Origin: AC-32 sp036265535
Lineage (GTDB): Bacteria > Actinomycetota > Thermoleophilia > Gaiellales > Gaiellaceae
Length of the DNA stretch: 28,893 bases
Reading direction: 5' to 3'
NCBI GenBank assembly: GCA_036265535.1
Contig: DATAOV010000118.1
Coordinates: 1 to 28,893, forward strand
Part shown: positions 1-8,119 of the stretch, piece after piece
Layout of the letters: each line of letters opens with the position of its first letter
Numbering within the stretch: the first letter of the stretch is position 1
Program-made: the position numbers and the translations under genes
Notes under the pieces: generated by a model
The model's database searches: none
Seen by the model: only the letters and a program-made list of their open reading frames with translations
What the model was told of the DNA's origin: nothing

Positions 1-2
1 AG

Positions 3-656
3 TACGTGCTCGTCGACGAGCGGTCGTTGATCCCGCTTCCCGCTGGGGTCGAGCCCGTGGACGTGGCGCCGCACTCCGATGCCGGGATCACCGCCTACCA
101 CGCGGTCAAGGGGCTCGTCCCGAGGCTCGTCCCGGGTACGACCACGGCCGTGGTCGGCGTCGGCGGCGTGGGCCACATCGCCCTCCAGCTCGTGAAGGTG
201 CTGGGCGCGGGCGCGGTCGTCGCGATCGATACCGACGAGCGGCGCAGGTCGCTCGCGCAGGAGCTCGGCGCCGACGAGGTCCTCGGCGAGCAGGCGGACG
301 TCGCCGACGCCGTGCGTGAGCTGACGAACGGGGCCGGCGCAGACATCGTGCTCGATTTCGTCGGCACCGACGAGACCCACTCGTCCAGCCTGCAGATGCT
401 GGCGCGGCGGGGCCTCTACTCCGTCGTGGGCTACGGCGGCACCGTCACGGTTCCGTCGGTGGGCCTGATCGCCGAAGACATCGCGATCACGGGGAACCTC
501 GTCGGCAACTGGATCGACCTCTGGGAGCTTCTGCAGCTGCACGGGCGCAGCGAGATCACGCTGCGGACGGAGACCCACTCGCTCGACGACGTGAACGAGG
601 TGCTCGACCGGCTCCGAGAAGGGGAGATCACCGGCCGCGCCGTCCTCGTCCCGTGA
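3..656 (+). CDS. Zinc-type medium-chain alcohol dehydrogenase, C-terminal part (5' truncated by window edge)
   Basis: This is the NAD(P)-binding half of a medium-chain dehydrogenase/reductase that would interconvert an alcohol and an aldehyde or ketone. The frame is open to the left edge (a Tyr codon precedes the GTG at 6), so the catalytic zinc domain with its Cys/His ligands lies outside the window. Visible are the inter-domain segment (HSDAGITAYHAV), the Rossmann glycine motif VGVGGVGHIALQL, an acidic residue after beta-2 (AIDTDERR), which favours NAD(H), and the usual C-terminal helix ending in GRAVLVP. Its stop overlaps the next start by 4 bp (GTGA), so it is probably co-transcribed with the CoA ligase and VOC genes. 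The substrate cannot be told; an aromatic alcohol would fit the surroundings but is inference. Confidence 0.85.
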   Translation, partial: YVLVDERSLIPLPAGVEPVDVAPHSDAGITAYHAVKGLVPRLVPGTTTAVVGVGGVGHIALQLVKVLGAGAVVAIDTDERRRSLAQELGADEVLGEQADVADAVRELTNGAGADIVLDFVGTDETHSSSLQMLARRGLYSVVGYGGTVTVPSVGLIAEDIAITGNLVGNWIDLWELLQLHGRSEITLRTETHSLDDVNEVLDRLREGEITGRAVLVP

Positions 657-2644
657 GCGGACGCGCAGACACGCTCGCCGGCCGCCCGCCGACGCAGGGT
701 CAGATCCTCTGGACGCCTCCGGCGGACGTGCGCGAGCGGACGGAGATCGGCAGCTACCTCGAGTGGCTGCGCCGCGAGCGAGCCCTCGACTTCGCGGATT
801 ACGACGCTCTTTGGCGCTGGTCCGTCGGCGACCTCGAGGGCTTCTGGTCCTCGCTCTGGGAGTACTTCGAGATTCGAGCCCACGCGCCCTACGAGCGTGT
901 GCTCGGCTCGCGGGCCATGCCGGGCGCGGAGTGGTTCCCGGGCGCGCGGCTGAACTACGCCGAGCACATGCTCGGCCTTGACGAGGACACCGACGCAGTC
1001 GCGGTCGTCGCGCACTCGCAGACGCGCGACCCCCTCGAGCTCACGTTCGGCGAGCTCCGCGATCAGGTCGCTCGCGCCCGCACCGGCCTGAGGCGCCTCG
1101 GAGTCGGCTCCGGCGACCGGGTCGTCGCATACCTGCCGAACATCCCGGAGACCTTGGTCGCCTTCCTTGCGACCGCGAGCCTCGGTGCGATCTGGGCGAC
1201 CTGCCCGCCGGAGTTCGGCGTCCGCAGCGTGCTCCACCGGCTCGGACAGCTCGAGCCGAAGCTGCTGCTCGCCGTCGCGGGCTACCGCTGGGGCGACAAG
1301 CTCGTCGATCGCCGGGAGCAGGTGGCCGCCATCCGCGACGGCCTGCCGAGCCTGGAGTCCGTCGTCCACGTCCCGTATGCGGGCGGAGCCGACGACGTGC
1401 TTCCGGACGCTGCGTCGTGGGAGGAGGTTCTGCGCGACGAGGAGCCGCTCGAGTTCGAGCCCGTAGCGTTCGCCCACCCGCTGTACGTGCTCTTCTCGTC
1501 GGGCACGACCGCGCTCCCGAAGGCGATCGTCCACGGCCACGGCGGGATCCTGCTCGAGCACCTGAAGAACCACGGGCTGAGCTGGGACCTTCGCCCCGGC
1601 GACCGGCTCCAGTGGTTCACGACCACCGCCTGGATGATGTGGAACGCGCTCGTCTCGACGCTGCTCCTGCGCGCGTCGGTCGTCATGATCGACGGCAATC
1701 CCGCCCACCCGGACCTGTCGTACCAGTGGCGGCTCGCGGAGACGACGCGGCCGACGATGCTCGGGGTCAGCCCGGCGTTCGTGATGGCCTGCCGCAAGGA
1801 GGGATTGGAGCCGGGTCGGCGTTTCGACCTCTCCTCGATCCGCACGATCGGCGCCGCCGGCTCGCCCTTGCCGCTGGAGGGGTTCGAGTGGCTCTACCGG
1901 CAGTTCGCCCCCGAGGTGCAGGTCAACCTCGGCAGCGGCGGCACCGACATCTGCACCGGGATCGTCCAGGGATATCCGCTGCTGGCGGTCTACGCGGGCG
2001 AGATGTCGGGTCGCTGCCTGGCCGTCGACGCGAAGGCGCTCGGCCCTGACGGGGAGCCGGTCGTCGGCCAGCTCGGCGAGCTCGTGATCGCCCAGCCGAT
2101 GCCGTCGATGCCCGTCGCGCTCTGGAACGATCCGGACGGCTCGCGCGCCCGCGCCGCCTACTTCGACACCTTCCCCGGCGTCTGGCGCCACGGCGACTGG
2201 ATCGTGTTCAGCGAGCGGGGCACCTCGGTGATCACGGGCCGGTCCGACGCCACGCTCAACCGCGGCGGCGTCCGGCTCGGCACGAGCGAGTTCTACGTCG
2301 TCGTGGAGGAGCTCGAGGAGGTCCTCGACAGCCTCGTCGTCCACCTCGACGATCCCGACGAGCTGTTCCTGTTCGTCGCGTTGCGCGAGGGCGTCGAGCT
2401 AGACGACGAGCTGCGTGCGCTCATCTCCGATCTGCTCCGCACGGCGCTGTCGCCGCGCCACGTGCCCGACGAGATCGTGGCCATGCCGGCGATCCCGCGC
2501 ACTCTGACCGGCAAGAAGCTCGAGCTGCCGGTCAAGCGCATCCTCGCCGGGGCCGACCCGGCGGAGGTTGTCAGCGCGGACGCGCTCGTGGATCCGGCCT
2601 CGATCGATCCCTTCGTCGCATACACGCGCGCGCGTCCCGGCTGA
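653..2644 (+). CDS. aacS: Acetoacetyl-CoA synthetase-type beta-keto acid:CoA ligase
   Basis: This 663-residue ANL-superfamily enzyme has the normal size and layout of acetoacetate-CoA ligase, which converts a beta-keto acid, ATP and CoA to the beta-ketoacyl-CoA, AMP and PPi. The N-terminal cap typical of acetyl/acetoacetyl-CoA synthetases is present (FWSSLWEYFEI, then WFPGARLNYAEHML near residues 93-107). The ATP loop FSSGTTALPKA lies at about 281-291, followed by WFTTTAWMMWN, GSGGTDICTG, the HGDW hinge motif, and the C-terminal TGKKLELPVK with the adenylating lysine at about 621. The GTG start overlaps the upstream stop, and the stop overlaps the next ATG by one base. Family membership is clear. 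Acetoacetate itself is the textbook substrate; an aroylacetate is an attractive alternative here because other genes in the window could make such acids. Confidence 0.88.
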   Translation: MSGRADTLAGRPPTQGQILWTPPADVRERTEIGSYLEWLRRERALDFADYDALWRWSVGDLEGFWSSLWEYFEIRAHAPYERVLGSRAMPGAEWFPGARLNYAEHMLGLDEDTDAVAVVAHSQTRDPLELTFGELRDQVARARTGLRRLGVGSGDRVVAYLPNIPETLVAFLATASLGAIWATCPPEFGVRSVLHRLGQLEPKLLLAVAGYRWGDKLVDRREQVAAIRDGLPSLESVVHVPYAGGADDVLPDAASWEEVLRDEEPLEFEPVAFAHPLYVLFSSGTTALPKAIVHGHGGILLEHLKNHGLSWDLRPGDRLQWFTTTAWMMWNALVSTLLLRASVVMIDGNPAHPDLSYQWRLAETTRPTMLGVSPAFVMACRKEGLEPGRRFDLSSIRTIGAAGSPLPLEGFEWLYRQFAPEVQVNLGSGGTDICTGIVQGYPLLAVYAGEMSGRCLAVDAKALGPDGEPVVGQLGELVIAQPMPSMPVALWNDPDGSRARAAYFDTFPGVWRHGDWIVFSERGTSVITGRSDATLNRGGVRLGTSEFYVVVEELEEVLDSLVVHLDDPDELFLFVALREGVELDDELRALISDLLRTALSPRHVPDEIVAMPAIPRTLTGKKLELPVKRILAGADPAEVVSADALVDPASIDPFVAYTRARPG

Positions 2645-3030
2645 TGGCGCTTGGACGGCTCGATCACGTCCTCGTCCTGACCGACGACCTCGAGGCGACG
2701 AAGGACTTCTACTGCGAGGCGCTCGGGCTGGAGGTGGGGGAGCGGCCTGCCCTCGAGTTCCCGGGCTACTGGCTCTACCTCGAGGGCGCGCCGTGCCTGC
2801 ACCTCGCCGAGCGCGCCTCCTACGAGGCGCATGCGGCGACACTCGGGCTGCAGGTCGGCGCGGCGGTCGACCACGTCGCCTTCACCGGCGCGGACTACGA
2901 GCGCCTGGCCGCCCGGCTGGCCGCGGCCGGCGTCGACACGGTGACCAACACCGTCGCCGGCGCCGGCCTTCGTCAGCTCTTCGTCACCGACCCGAACGGC
3001 GTCCGCGTCGAGGTGAACCTCTCGGACTAG
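2644..3030 (+). CDS. VOC superfamily (glyoxalase/dioxygenase-like) small protein
   Basis: This 128-residue protein has the paired beta-alpha-beta-beta-beta modules of the vicinal oxygen chelate fold. Module 1 begins LDHVLVLTDDLEATKDFYCE and module 2 begins VDHVAFTGADYERL, ending with DPNGVRVEVNLS. Likely metal ligands are His8, Glu47, His77 and Glu123. This size is shared by glyoxalase I, fosfomycin/bleomycin resistance proteins, methylmalonyl-CoA epimerases and many uncharacterised family members, so no reaction can be assigned. It is the last gene of the rightward group with the dehydrogenase and the CoA ligase (TGATG overlap), which suggests a metabolic step on the same compound rather than resistance. 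It ends one base before the convergent aldehyde dehydrogenase stop. Confidence 0.8.
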   Translation: MALGRLDHVLVLTDDLEATKDFYCEALGLEVGERPALEFPGYWLYLEGAPCLHLAERASYEAHAATLGLQVGAAVDHVAFTGADYERLAARLAAAGVDTVTNTVAGAGLRQLFVTDPNGVRVEVNLSD

Positions 3031-3031
3031 C

Positions 3032-4528
3032 TCAGAACGGGAACGGCTCCGCCTTGTCGCGCGAGGTGAGCCACTGCCATTCCGTCCAGAGCTCGAGGTT
3101 GGCGACGCCGCCGAAGTGGCCGCCGTTGCTCGAGCTGCCGACGCCTCCGAACGGCGCGGGCGGCTCCTCGTTGACGGTCTGGTCGTTGATGTGAACCATC
3201 CCCGCGCGGAGCTGCTCGGCGACCGCGGCGGCGCGTTGCGGCGAGCCCGACTGCACCGCGGCCGTCAAGCCGTAGGAGGTGGCGTTGGCCAGCTCGACGG
3301 CCTCGGCGTCGTCGCGGAACGTCGTCACCGGCGCCACGGGGCCGAAGATCTCCTCCTTGAACGCCGGCATCTCCGGGGTGACTCCTCCGAGGACCGTCGG
3401 GGCGAAGAACAGACCGTCGTTGGTCCCGCCGGCGAGAACCTTCGCGCCCTGCTCGACGCTCTCGTCGACGATCCGCCTGACCCGCGCGAGCTGGCGCTCG
3501 TTGATGATCGGCCCCAGGGCGACCTCGTCGGTCGCCGGGTTGCCGACCGGCAGGTGCCCGGCCCGTTCGACGAGCGCGCTCGTGTAGGCGTCGACGATGC
3601 TCTCGTGCACGAGGTGGCGGCTGACCGAGAGGCAGATCTGCCCCTGGTGGAGGAAGGAGCCCCAGGCGCCGGCCGACGAGGCCGCCTCGATGTCCGCGTC
3701 GTCGAGCACGACCAACGGGCTGTTGCCTCCCATCTCGAGGACGAGGCGCTTCAGCATGCGGCCCGCCGTCTCGCCGACGAGATGGCCGGTGGCGGTCGAG
3801 CCGGTGAACGAGATCATGCGCACGTTGGGGTCGGCGACGAGGGCGTGGCCCACCTCGCCGTCGCCCGGGAGCACGTGCAGGACCCCCTCGGGCAGCCCGG
3901 CCTCCTCGAAGAGGCGCGCGATCACGACGCCGCCCGTAACCGGGGTGTTGGCATCGGGCTTGAGCACGACGGCGTTGCCGAGCGCGAGAGCCGGGCCGAC
4001 CGAGCGCATGGCGAGCACGTAGGGGAAGTTCCAGGGCGTGATCACGCCGACGACCCCGAGTGGGATCCGCCGCGCGGTGCTCGTTCGTCCCGGCGTCAGC
4101 GACGGCAGCTCGACGTCGAGAGGCTGATCGACGAGTGCCGCCGCGGTCTGGAGCTGGCCGATCGAGGCGGTGATCTCGTGGTCGGCCTTGGGCGGGATCG
4201 CGCCGGACTCGCGGATGAGCCAGTGGATGAGCTCGGCTCGATGGTTCTCCATCAGCTCGGCAGCGCGCCGGACGACCGCGACCCGCTCCGTAAAGGGCGT
4301 CGCGGCCCAGGCGCGCTGGGCGGCGGCGGCGGAGGATGCTGCCCGGGCGATCGTCTTGGGATCGCCGCCTCCCGCCGTTCCCAGTACCTCGCCGGTAGCG
4401 GGCTCGGTGGTCTCGATCTGCGCGGGCGCGTCGACCCAGCCGTTGCTGTAGATCTTTCCGGTCCATTGGGCCTGCTCGAGGAGGTTCTCGACTTTCGCTC
4501 CGGCCTCGACCTCTGTCGTGGCGCTCAT
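3032..4528 (-). CDS. NAD(P)+-dependent aldehyde dehydrogenase (benzaldehyde/vanillin dehydrogenase-like)
   Basis: This complete 498-residue aldehyde dehydrogenase oxidises an aldehyde to its acid. All core residues are visible: TPWNFP with Asn167, Lys190 in VVLKPDAN, the FTGSTATG cofactor turn, Glu265 in LEMGG, and the nucleophile Cys299 in GQICLS. The C-terminal stretch (FGGVGSSSNGGHFGG, then WTEWQWLT) resembles aromatic-aldehyde dehydrogenases such as benzaldehyde, salicylaldehyde and vanillin dehydrogenases more than betaine-aldehyde enzymes. The ATG start is backed by an AAAGGAG ribosome site four bases upstream. It follows the GMC oxidoreductase by 21 bp on the same strand, so an alcohol-to-aldehyde-to-acid relay is likely. 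The exact aldehyde is not visible; a vanilloyl-acetaldehyde role is a hypothesis from context. Confidence 0.9.
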   Translation of the reverse strand: MSATTEVEAGAKVENLLEQAQWTGKIYSNGWVDAPAQIETTEPATGEVLGTAGGGDPKTIARAASSAAAAQRAWAATPFTERVAVVRRAAELMENHRAELIHWLIRESGAIPPKADHEITASIGQLQTAAALVDQPLDVELPSLTPGRTSTARRIPLGVVGVITPWNFPYVLAMRSVGPALALGNAVVLKPDANTPVTGGVVIARLFEEAGLPEGVLHVLPGDGEVGHALVADPNVRMISFTGSTATGHLVGETAGRMLKRLVLEMGGNSPLVVLDDADIEAASSAGAWGSFLHQGQICLSVSRHLVHESIVDAYTSALVERAGHLPVGNPATDEVALGPIINERQLARVRRIVDESVEQGAKVLAGGTNDGLFFAPTVLGGVTPEMPAFKEEIFGPVAPVTTFRDDAEAVELANATSYGLTAAVQSGSPQRAAAVAEQLRAGMVHINDQTVNEEPPAPFGGVGSSSNGGHFGGVANLELWTEWQWLTSRDKAEPFPF

Positions 4529-4549
4529 GGCGCTCCTTTCATCTGCTCG

Positions 4550-6124
4550 TCAAATTGCTTCCGCCTGCGCGAGCGAGGGGGTTCCGGACTGGATCAAGTC
4601 TGCCGCCTTCTCGGCGATCATCACCGTCGGCGCGTGCGTGTTGGCGCGGGTGATCGTCGGCATGACCGACGCGTCGACGACCCGCAGCGAGCTCGTCCCG
4701 TAGACGCGGAGCTCCGGGTCGACGACCTCTCCCATCGCGCACGTCGAGGTCGGGTGGTACACCGACTGCCCCGCACGGCGCACGAACTCGAGGATGTCGT
4801 CGTCGGAGTCGGAGGCGGGGACGCTGAACGGCTCCCGCTCGACGGCCTTGAGCGCGGGCTGCTCCGCGATCTCCATCGCCAGCCGCATCCCCTCGACGAT
4901 GCTCCGGCGGTCTTCCTCCGTGGTGAGGAAGTTGCAGAGCACGCGCGGCTTCGAGTCGGGGAGCGGCGCACGCAGCATCACCCGGCCGCGGCTCGAAGGC
5001 TTGATCACGACCGGGCCGAAGCAGTAGCCCCCCTCGCCCGGCGCGGTGAGGCCCTCGTCGAAGAACAGCGACGGCGCGAAGTGGAACTCGACGTCCGGTG
5101 CGCTCAGCTCCGGGCGCGTTCGGAAGAAGCCGCCGGCCTCGGGGATGTTCGAGGTCAGCGGCCCGCGCCCGTCCTCGAGCAGCGCGAAGTTGTCGGGGTT
5201 GAAGATGCCGAAGAGGGTCGGCTCGTAGGTGAGGTAGTTGAGCTGGGCCATGCAGTGGTCCTGCATGTTGCGACCGACCGGCAGGCTCTCGCGGACCGGG
5301 ATTCCGACCGGGGCGAGCTCCTCCTCGAGGCCGATCCCCGAGAGCATCAGCAGCACCGGGGACTGGTACGAGCCGGCGGAGAGGATCACCTCGCGCTCGG
5401 CGCGGAGCGTCTCCTGCGAACCGTTGCGGACGACCTCGACCCCCACCGCCCGGTCGCCCTCGAAGGCGATCCGCTGGACGAAGACGCCGGTCAGGACCTC
5501 GAGGTTCGGCCGCTCCGCCGCGGGGTGGAGGTAGGCGTCTGCCGTGCTGCATCGCCGGCCGTCCCGCTGGGTGACCTGGAAGCGTCCGACGCCTTCCGGG
5601 CGATCGACGTTCAGGTCCGGGATCAGCTCGTGCCCTGCCTGCACGGCTGCCTCGAGCATCGTGTCGACGAGCGGGTGCATCGAGCGGCTGTCCGACACCG
5701 CGAGCGGTCCGCCGGCGCCGTGGTAGGCGTCGGCGCCGCGCTCGTTGTCCTCGGCGCGCTTGAAGTAGGGCAGCACATCGTCGTAAGACCAGCCGTCGCA
5801 GCCCAGCTCCGCCCACTCGTCGTAGTCGGCGCGATGGCCCCGGAGGTAGATCATCGCGTTGATCGAGCCCGAGCCGCCGATCACGCGGCCGCGCGGCAGG
5901 TAGAGCCGGCGGTTGCCCAAGCCGGGCTCCTGCTCGCCGAGCAGGTCCCAGTCGAGGCTCGACTTGAAGACCGCGGGAAACGCCGCCGGGATGCGGAGCT
6001 CCGGCGCCGTGTCCGGGCCGCCCGCCTCCAGCAGGAGGACCTTGACGTCGGGATCCTTGCTCAGCCGCGATGCGAGCACACAGCCCGCCGAGCCGGCCCC
6101 GACGATCACATAATCAGCCGCCAT
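4550..6124 (-). CDS. GMC-family FAD-dependent alcohol oxidase/dehydrogenase
   Basis: This 524-residue glucose-methanol-choline flavoprotein oxidises an alcohol to an aldehyde. The FAD-binding GAGSAGCVLASRL lies at residues 9-21, the E of LLEAGG near 33, GMC signature 1 (GRVIGGSGSINAMIYLRG) at 79-96, and signature 2 (SAGSYQSPVLLMLSGIG) mid-protein. The active-site base region HPTSTCAMG carries His457, and ANTHAPT carries a second His, 497, where choline-type members often have Asn. The frame is open further upstream, but the ATG at 6124 is chosen because GAGGTGG lies six bases before it and the FAD motif starts directly after. No signal peptide is seen, so it is cytoplasmic. It is co-directional with the aldehyde dehydrogenase. 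GMC enzymes include the Sphingobium beta-hydroxypropiovanillone oxidase HpvZ, but the substrate here is unknown. Confidence 0.9.
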   Translation of the reverse strand: MAADYVIVGAGSAGCVLASRLSKDPDVKVLLLEAGGPDTAPELRIPAAFPAVFKSSLDWDLLGEQEPGLGNRRLYLPRGRVIGGSGSINAMIYLRGHRADYDEWAELGCDGWSYDDVLPYFKRAEDNERGADAYHGAGGPLAVSDSRSMHPLVDTMLEAAVQAGHELIPDLNVDRPEGVGRFQVTQRDGRRCSTADAYLHPAAERPNLEVLTGVFVQRIAFEGDRAVGVEVVRNGSQETLRAEREVILSAGSYQSPVLLMLSGIGLEEELAPVGIPVRESLPVGRNMQDHCMAQLNYLTYEPTLFGIFNPDNFALLEDGRGPLTSNIPEAGGFFRTRPELSAPDVEFHFAPSLFFDEGLTAPGEGGYCFGPVVIKPSSRGRVMLRAPLPDSKPRVLCNFLTTEEDRRSIVEGMRLAMEIAEQPALKAVEREPFSVPASDSDDDILEFVRRAGQSVYHPTSTCAMGEVVDPELRVYGTSSLRVVDASVMPTITRANTHAPTVMIAEKAADLIQSGTPSLAQAEAI

Positions 6125-6212
6125 TCGGTACCACCTCGGGTCGAATTGCCGAGGGGAGCTTATCCCGATGGATGTGGCGCAAGAACTGCCCACGCGTTAG
6201 CGTTGACGCGGG
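6125..6212. promoter_or_regulatory. Divergent promoter region with inverted repeat CCTCGG-N9-CCGAGG
   Basis: This 88-bp spacer separates two divergent genes, so it must drive both. Arms CCTCGG (6134-6139) and CCGAGG (6149-6154) form a perfect 6-bp inverted repeat with a 9-bp gap, overlapping the GMC ribosome site. A TANNNT-type -10 (TAGCGT, 6198-6203) lies nine bases before the ATG at 6213, where no Shine-Dalgarno is seen, so a leaderless or near-leaderless message is possible. A TAAGCT hexamer (6162-6157, minus) could serve the GMC side. No good -35 is apparent in either direction. Confidence 0.35.
6131..6137 (-). promoter_or_regulatory. Ribosome-binding site that fixes the GMC start
   Basis: GAGGTGG on the minus strand lies six bases before the ATG at 6124. 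It supports that start over an in-frame ATG 69 bases further out, whose extra residues (SSCATSIGISSPRQF and so on) do not look like family sequence. Confidence 0.7.
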
Positions 6213-7094
6213 ATGTCCGCGGACCTGCTCGGGCTCTACTGGACTATCTCCGGCCCGGTCGAGGTTCACGTGGGGCGGGAGTGGAGCCTCTTCGACCTGG
6301 CCGACCGCTGCGAGCACGCCTCGCGCGCCGGCTTCAAGGGCATCGGCCTCTGGCACGCCGACCTCGAGAAGGTGCTCGAGACGCGTTCGTTCGGGGACGT
6401 GAAACAGCTCCTCGACGACAACGGCCTCGAGTATTTGGAGCTCGAGTTCCTGATGGACTGGTTCCTCGACCCCGGCGACGACCGGCGCCAGGCATCCGAC
6501 AAGATCCGCGCGCAGCTGTTCGAGGCCGCGGCTGCTCTCGGCGCGCACCACATCAAGGTCGGGAACATCCCCGGCACCCCGTGCGAGCTCTCGCAGGTGA
6601 CCGAGCGCTACGGCGAGCTCTGCGCCGACGCCGCGGAGAAGCACGACTCACGAGTGGTCTACGAGTTCATGCCGTTCGACGTCAACGTCCACGACCTCGA
6701 CTCGGCGCTCGCACTCGTCGAGGGCGTCGACGCGCGGAACGGCGGGCTCGCGATCGACACCTGGCACATGGCGAAGCTCGGCATCGAGCCCGGTGACCTG
6801 GACCGGATCCAGCAGCGGCACGTCGGCTGGGTCGAGCTCAGCGACGGCCACTACGAGAACATGGCCGACCTGATCGACGAGACGATCAACCACCGCAGGC
6901 TCCCCGGCGACGGCGAGTTCCCGATCCGCGACTACGTCGCCGCCTGCCGTGAGGTCGGCTACGACGGGCCGTGGGGCGTCGAGGTCCTCTCGGAGGAGCT
7001 GCGCAACCTGCCGATCGACCAGATCTTCGACCGAGCCTACGAGACGAGCATGTCGCAGCTCGTCCCCGAACCGGAAAGGAGCCTCGGTGTCTGA
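6213..7094 (+). CDS. Sugar phosphate isomerase/epimerase-like TIM-barrel protein
   Basis: This 293-residue protein of the xylose isomerase-like TIM-barrel family (AP endonuclease 2 fold) includes isomerases, epimerases and inosose/dehydroshikimate dehydratases. Candidate divalent-metal ligands follow the family pattern: Glu151 in YEFMPFD, Asp182 and His185 in IDTWHM, His213 in SDGHYEN, and Glu257 in WGVEVLS. The segment RRLPGDGEFPIRDYV is also typical. The ATG directly follows the family N-terminal strand (MSADLLGLYWTISG), and no ribosome site is visible upstream. It is the first gene of the rightward group leading into the two E1 pairs; the next start lies inside its 3' end. Substrate unknown. 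A dehydratase or isomerase preparing a 2-oxo acid for the E1 enzymes is possible but unproven. Confidence 0.8.
   Translation: MSADLLGLYWTISGPVEVHVGREWSLFDLADRCEHASRAGFKGIGLWHADLEKVLETRSFGDVKQLLDDNGLEYLELEFLMDWFLDPGDDRRQASDKIRAQLFEAAAALGAHHIKVGNIPGTPCELSQVTERYGELCADAAEKHDSRVVYEFMPFDVNVHDLDSALALVEGVDARNGGLAIDTWHMAKLGIEPGDLDRIQQRHVGWVELSDGHYENMADLIDETINHRRLPGDGEFPIRDYVAACREVGYDGPWGVEVLSEELRNLPIDQIFDRAYETSMSQLVPEPERSLGV
7076..7081 (+). promoter_or_regulatory. Ribosome-binding site for the first E1 alpha gene
   Basis: AAGGAG lies five bases before the GTG at 7087, inside the end of the upstream gene. It decides that the E1 alpha begins at this GTG (MSELDNDRLIW) and not at the ATG that opens the same frame at 6949. 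Confidence 0.75.
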
Positions 7095-8109
7095 GCTCGA
7101 CAACGACCGCCTGATCTGGATGTTCTCGCAGATGGTGCGGATCCGGGAGTTCGAGGAGCACGTGAAAGGGACCTTCGAGGAGCACCCGGGCGTAATCCGC
7201 GGCCACACCCACCTGGCGGACGGCGCCGAGGCGTCGATCGTCGGCTCGATCGCGGCCATGAGGCCCGACGACCAGCTGCTCGCGACGTACCGCTGCCACG
7301 GCTATCCGCTCGTGCTCGGCACCGACCCGAAGGCGATGATGGCCGAGATCTACGGCAAGGAGACGGGCCTGTGCGGGGGCTACGGCGGCTCGATGCATCT
7401 CGTCGACGTCGAACGCGGATTTCTCGGCACATCGGGGATCGTCGCGCAGGGCATCCCGCACGCGACCGGCGCTGCGTACGCGGCGCAGATCCGCGGCAAG
7501 GGCCAGGTCGTCCTCGGCTTCTTCGGCGACGGCGCGTCCAAGCAGGGCGCGTTCCACGAGTCGCTCAACATCGCCTCGCTGTGGAAGTTGCCCGTCGTCT
7601 ACGTGATGGAGAACAACAGCTACAACGTCGTCACGCGGGTCGAGCAGGAGGATGCCAACGCGGCGGCGGGCGAGCCGCTGGCCGTGAAGGCCGGCGCGTA
7701 TTCGATGCCGGGTGTGACCGTCGACGGCGGTGATCCCGTGGCCGTCCACGAACAGGTCGCGGAAGCCGTCGAGCGGGCGCGCTCAGGCGAAGGGCCGACG
7801 CTCGTCGAGTCGCTCGTCTACCGGCTGAGCGCACACGGGAACATCATCGCGCCGCCGGGTGTGCCGCTGCACTTCCCGGAGCACGAGGCGGTCACCGTCT
7901 TCGGGGCGCCCGAGGAGTACGACGCCGCGAAGCGCGGCGATCCCGTGCCACGTTTCCGCGGTCGCCTCGTGACCGAGGGGACGCTGAGCGCCGAGGAGGC
8001 GGATCGCATCGCCGAGGCCGCGCGCGAGGAGATGGACGAGGCCGTCACCTTCGGGCTCGAGAGCCCGTTCCCGGCCCCGGAAGCGGCAACGAACTACGTC
8101 TACGCCTAG
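7087..8109 (+). CDS. Thiamine-diphosphate dehydrogenase E1 component, alpha subunit (pair 1, divergent)
   Basis: This 340-residue protein is like the alpha subunits of pyruvate, branched-chain and acetoin dehydrogenase E1, which decarboxylate or cleave a 2-oxo acid or acyloin on thiamine diphosphate. The cofactor motif is clear: FFGDGASKQG (Gly147-Asp148-Gly149) with the closing Asn176-Asn177 in MENNSYN. GGSMHLVD at about 100-107 is also conserved. Other positions deviate: the usual HLxxGQEA is HLADGAEA, the usual RxHGH is RCHGYP, and the phosphorylation-loop region that normally reads RxxGHxxxD is SAHGNIIAPPG. The real start is GTG 7087 with AAGGAG upstream, overlapping the previous gene by 8 bp. 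The beta subunit follows 10 bp later. No E2 or E3 gene lies in the window, so the partner and substrate are unknown. Confidence 0.88.
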   Translation: MSELDNDRLIWMFSQMVRIREFEEHVKGTFEEHPGVIRGHTHLADGAEASIVGSIAAMRPDDQLLATYRCHGYPLVLGTDPKAMMAEIYGKETGLCGGYGGSMHLVDVERGFLGTSGIVAQGIPHATGAAYAAQIRGKGQVVLGFFGDGASKQGAFHESLNIASLWKLPVVYVMENNSYNVVTRVEQEDANAAAGEPLAVKAGAYSMPGVTVDGGDPVAVHEQVAEAVERARSGEGPTLVESLVYRLSAHGNIIAPPGVPLHFPEHEAVTVFGAPEEYDAAKRGDPVPRFRGRLVTEGTLSAEEADRIAEAAREEMDEAVTFGLESPFPAPEAATNYVYA

Positions 8110-8119
8110 GAGGACCGAG

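Noticed and set aside
3116..6796. A 1226-codon open frame on the plus strand
   Set aside because: It is antisense to the aldehyde dehydrogenase and GMC genes and runs into the isomerase gene in another frame. Its translation is Arg/Ala/Gly/Asp-rich without any domain; long empty frames are expected at this GC content.
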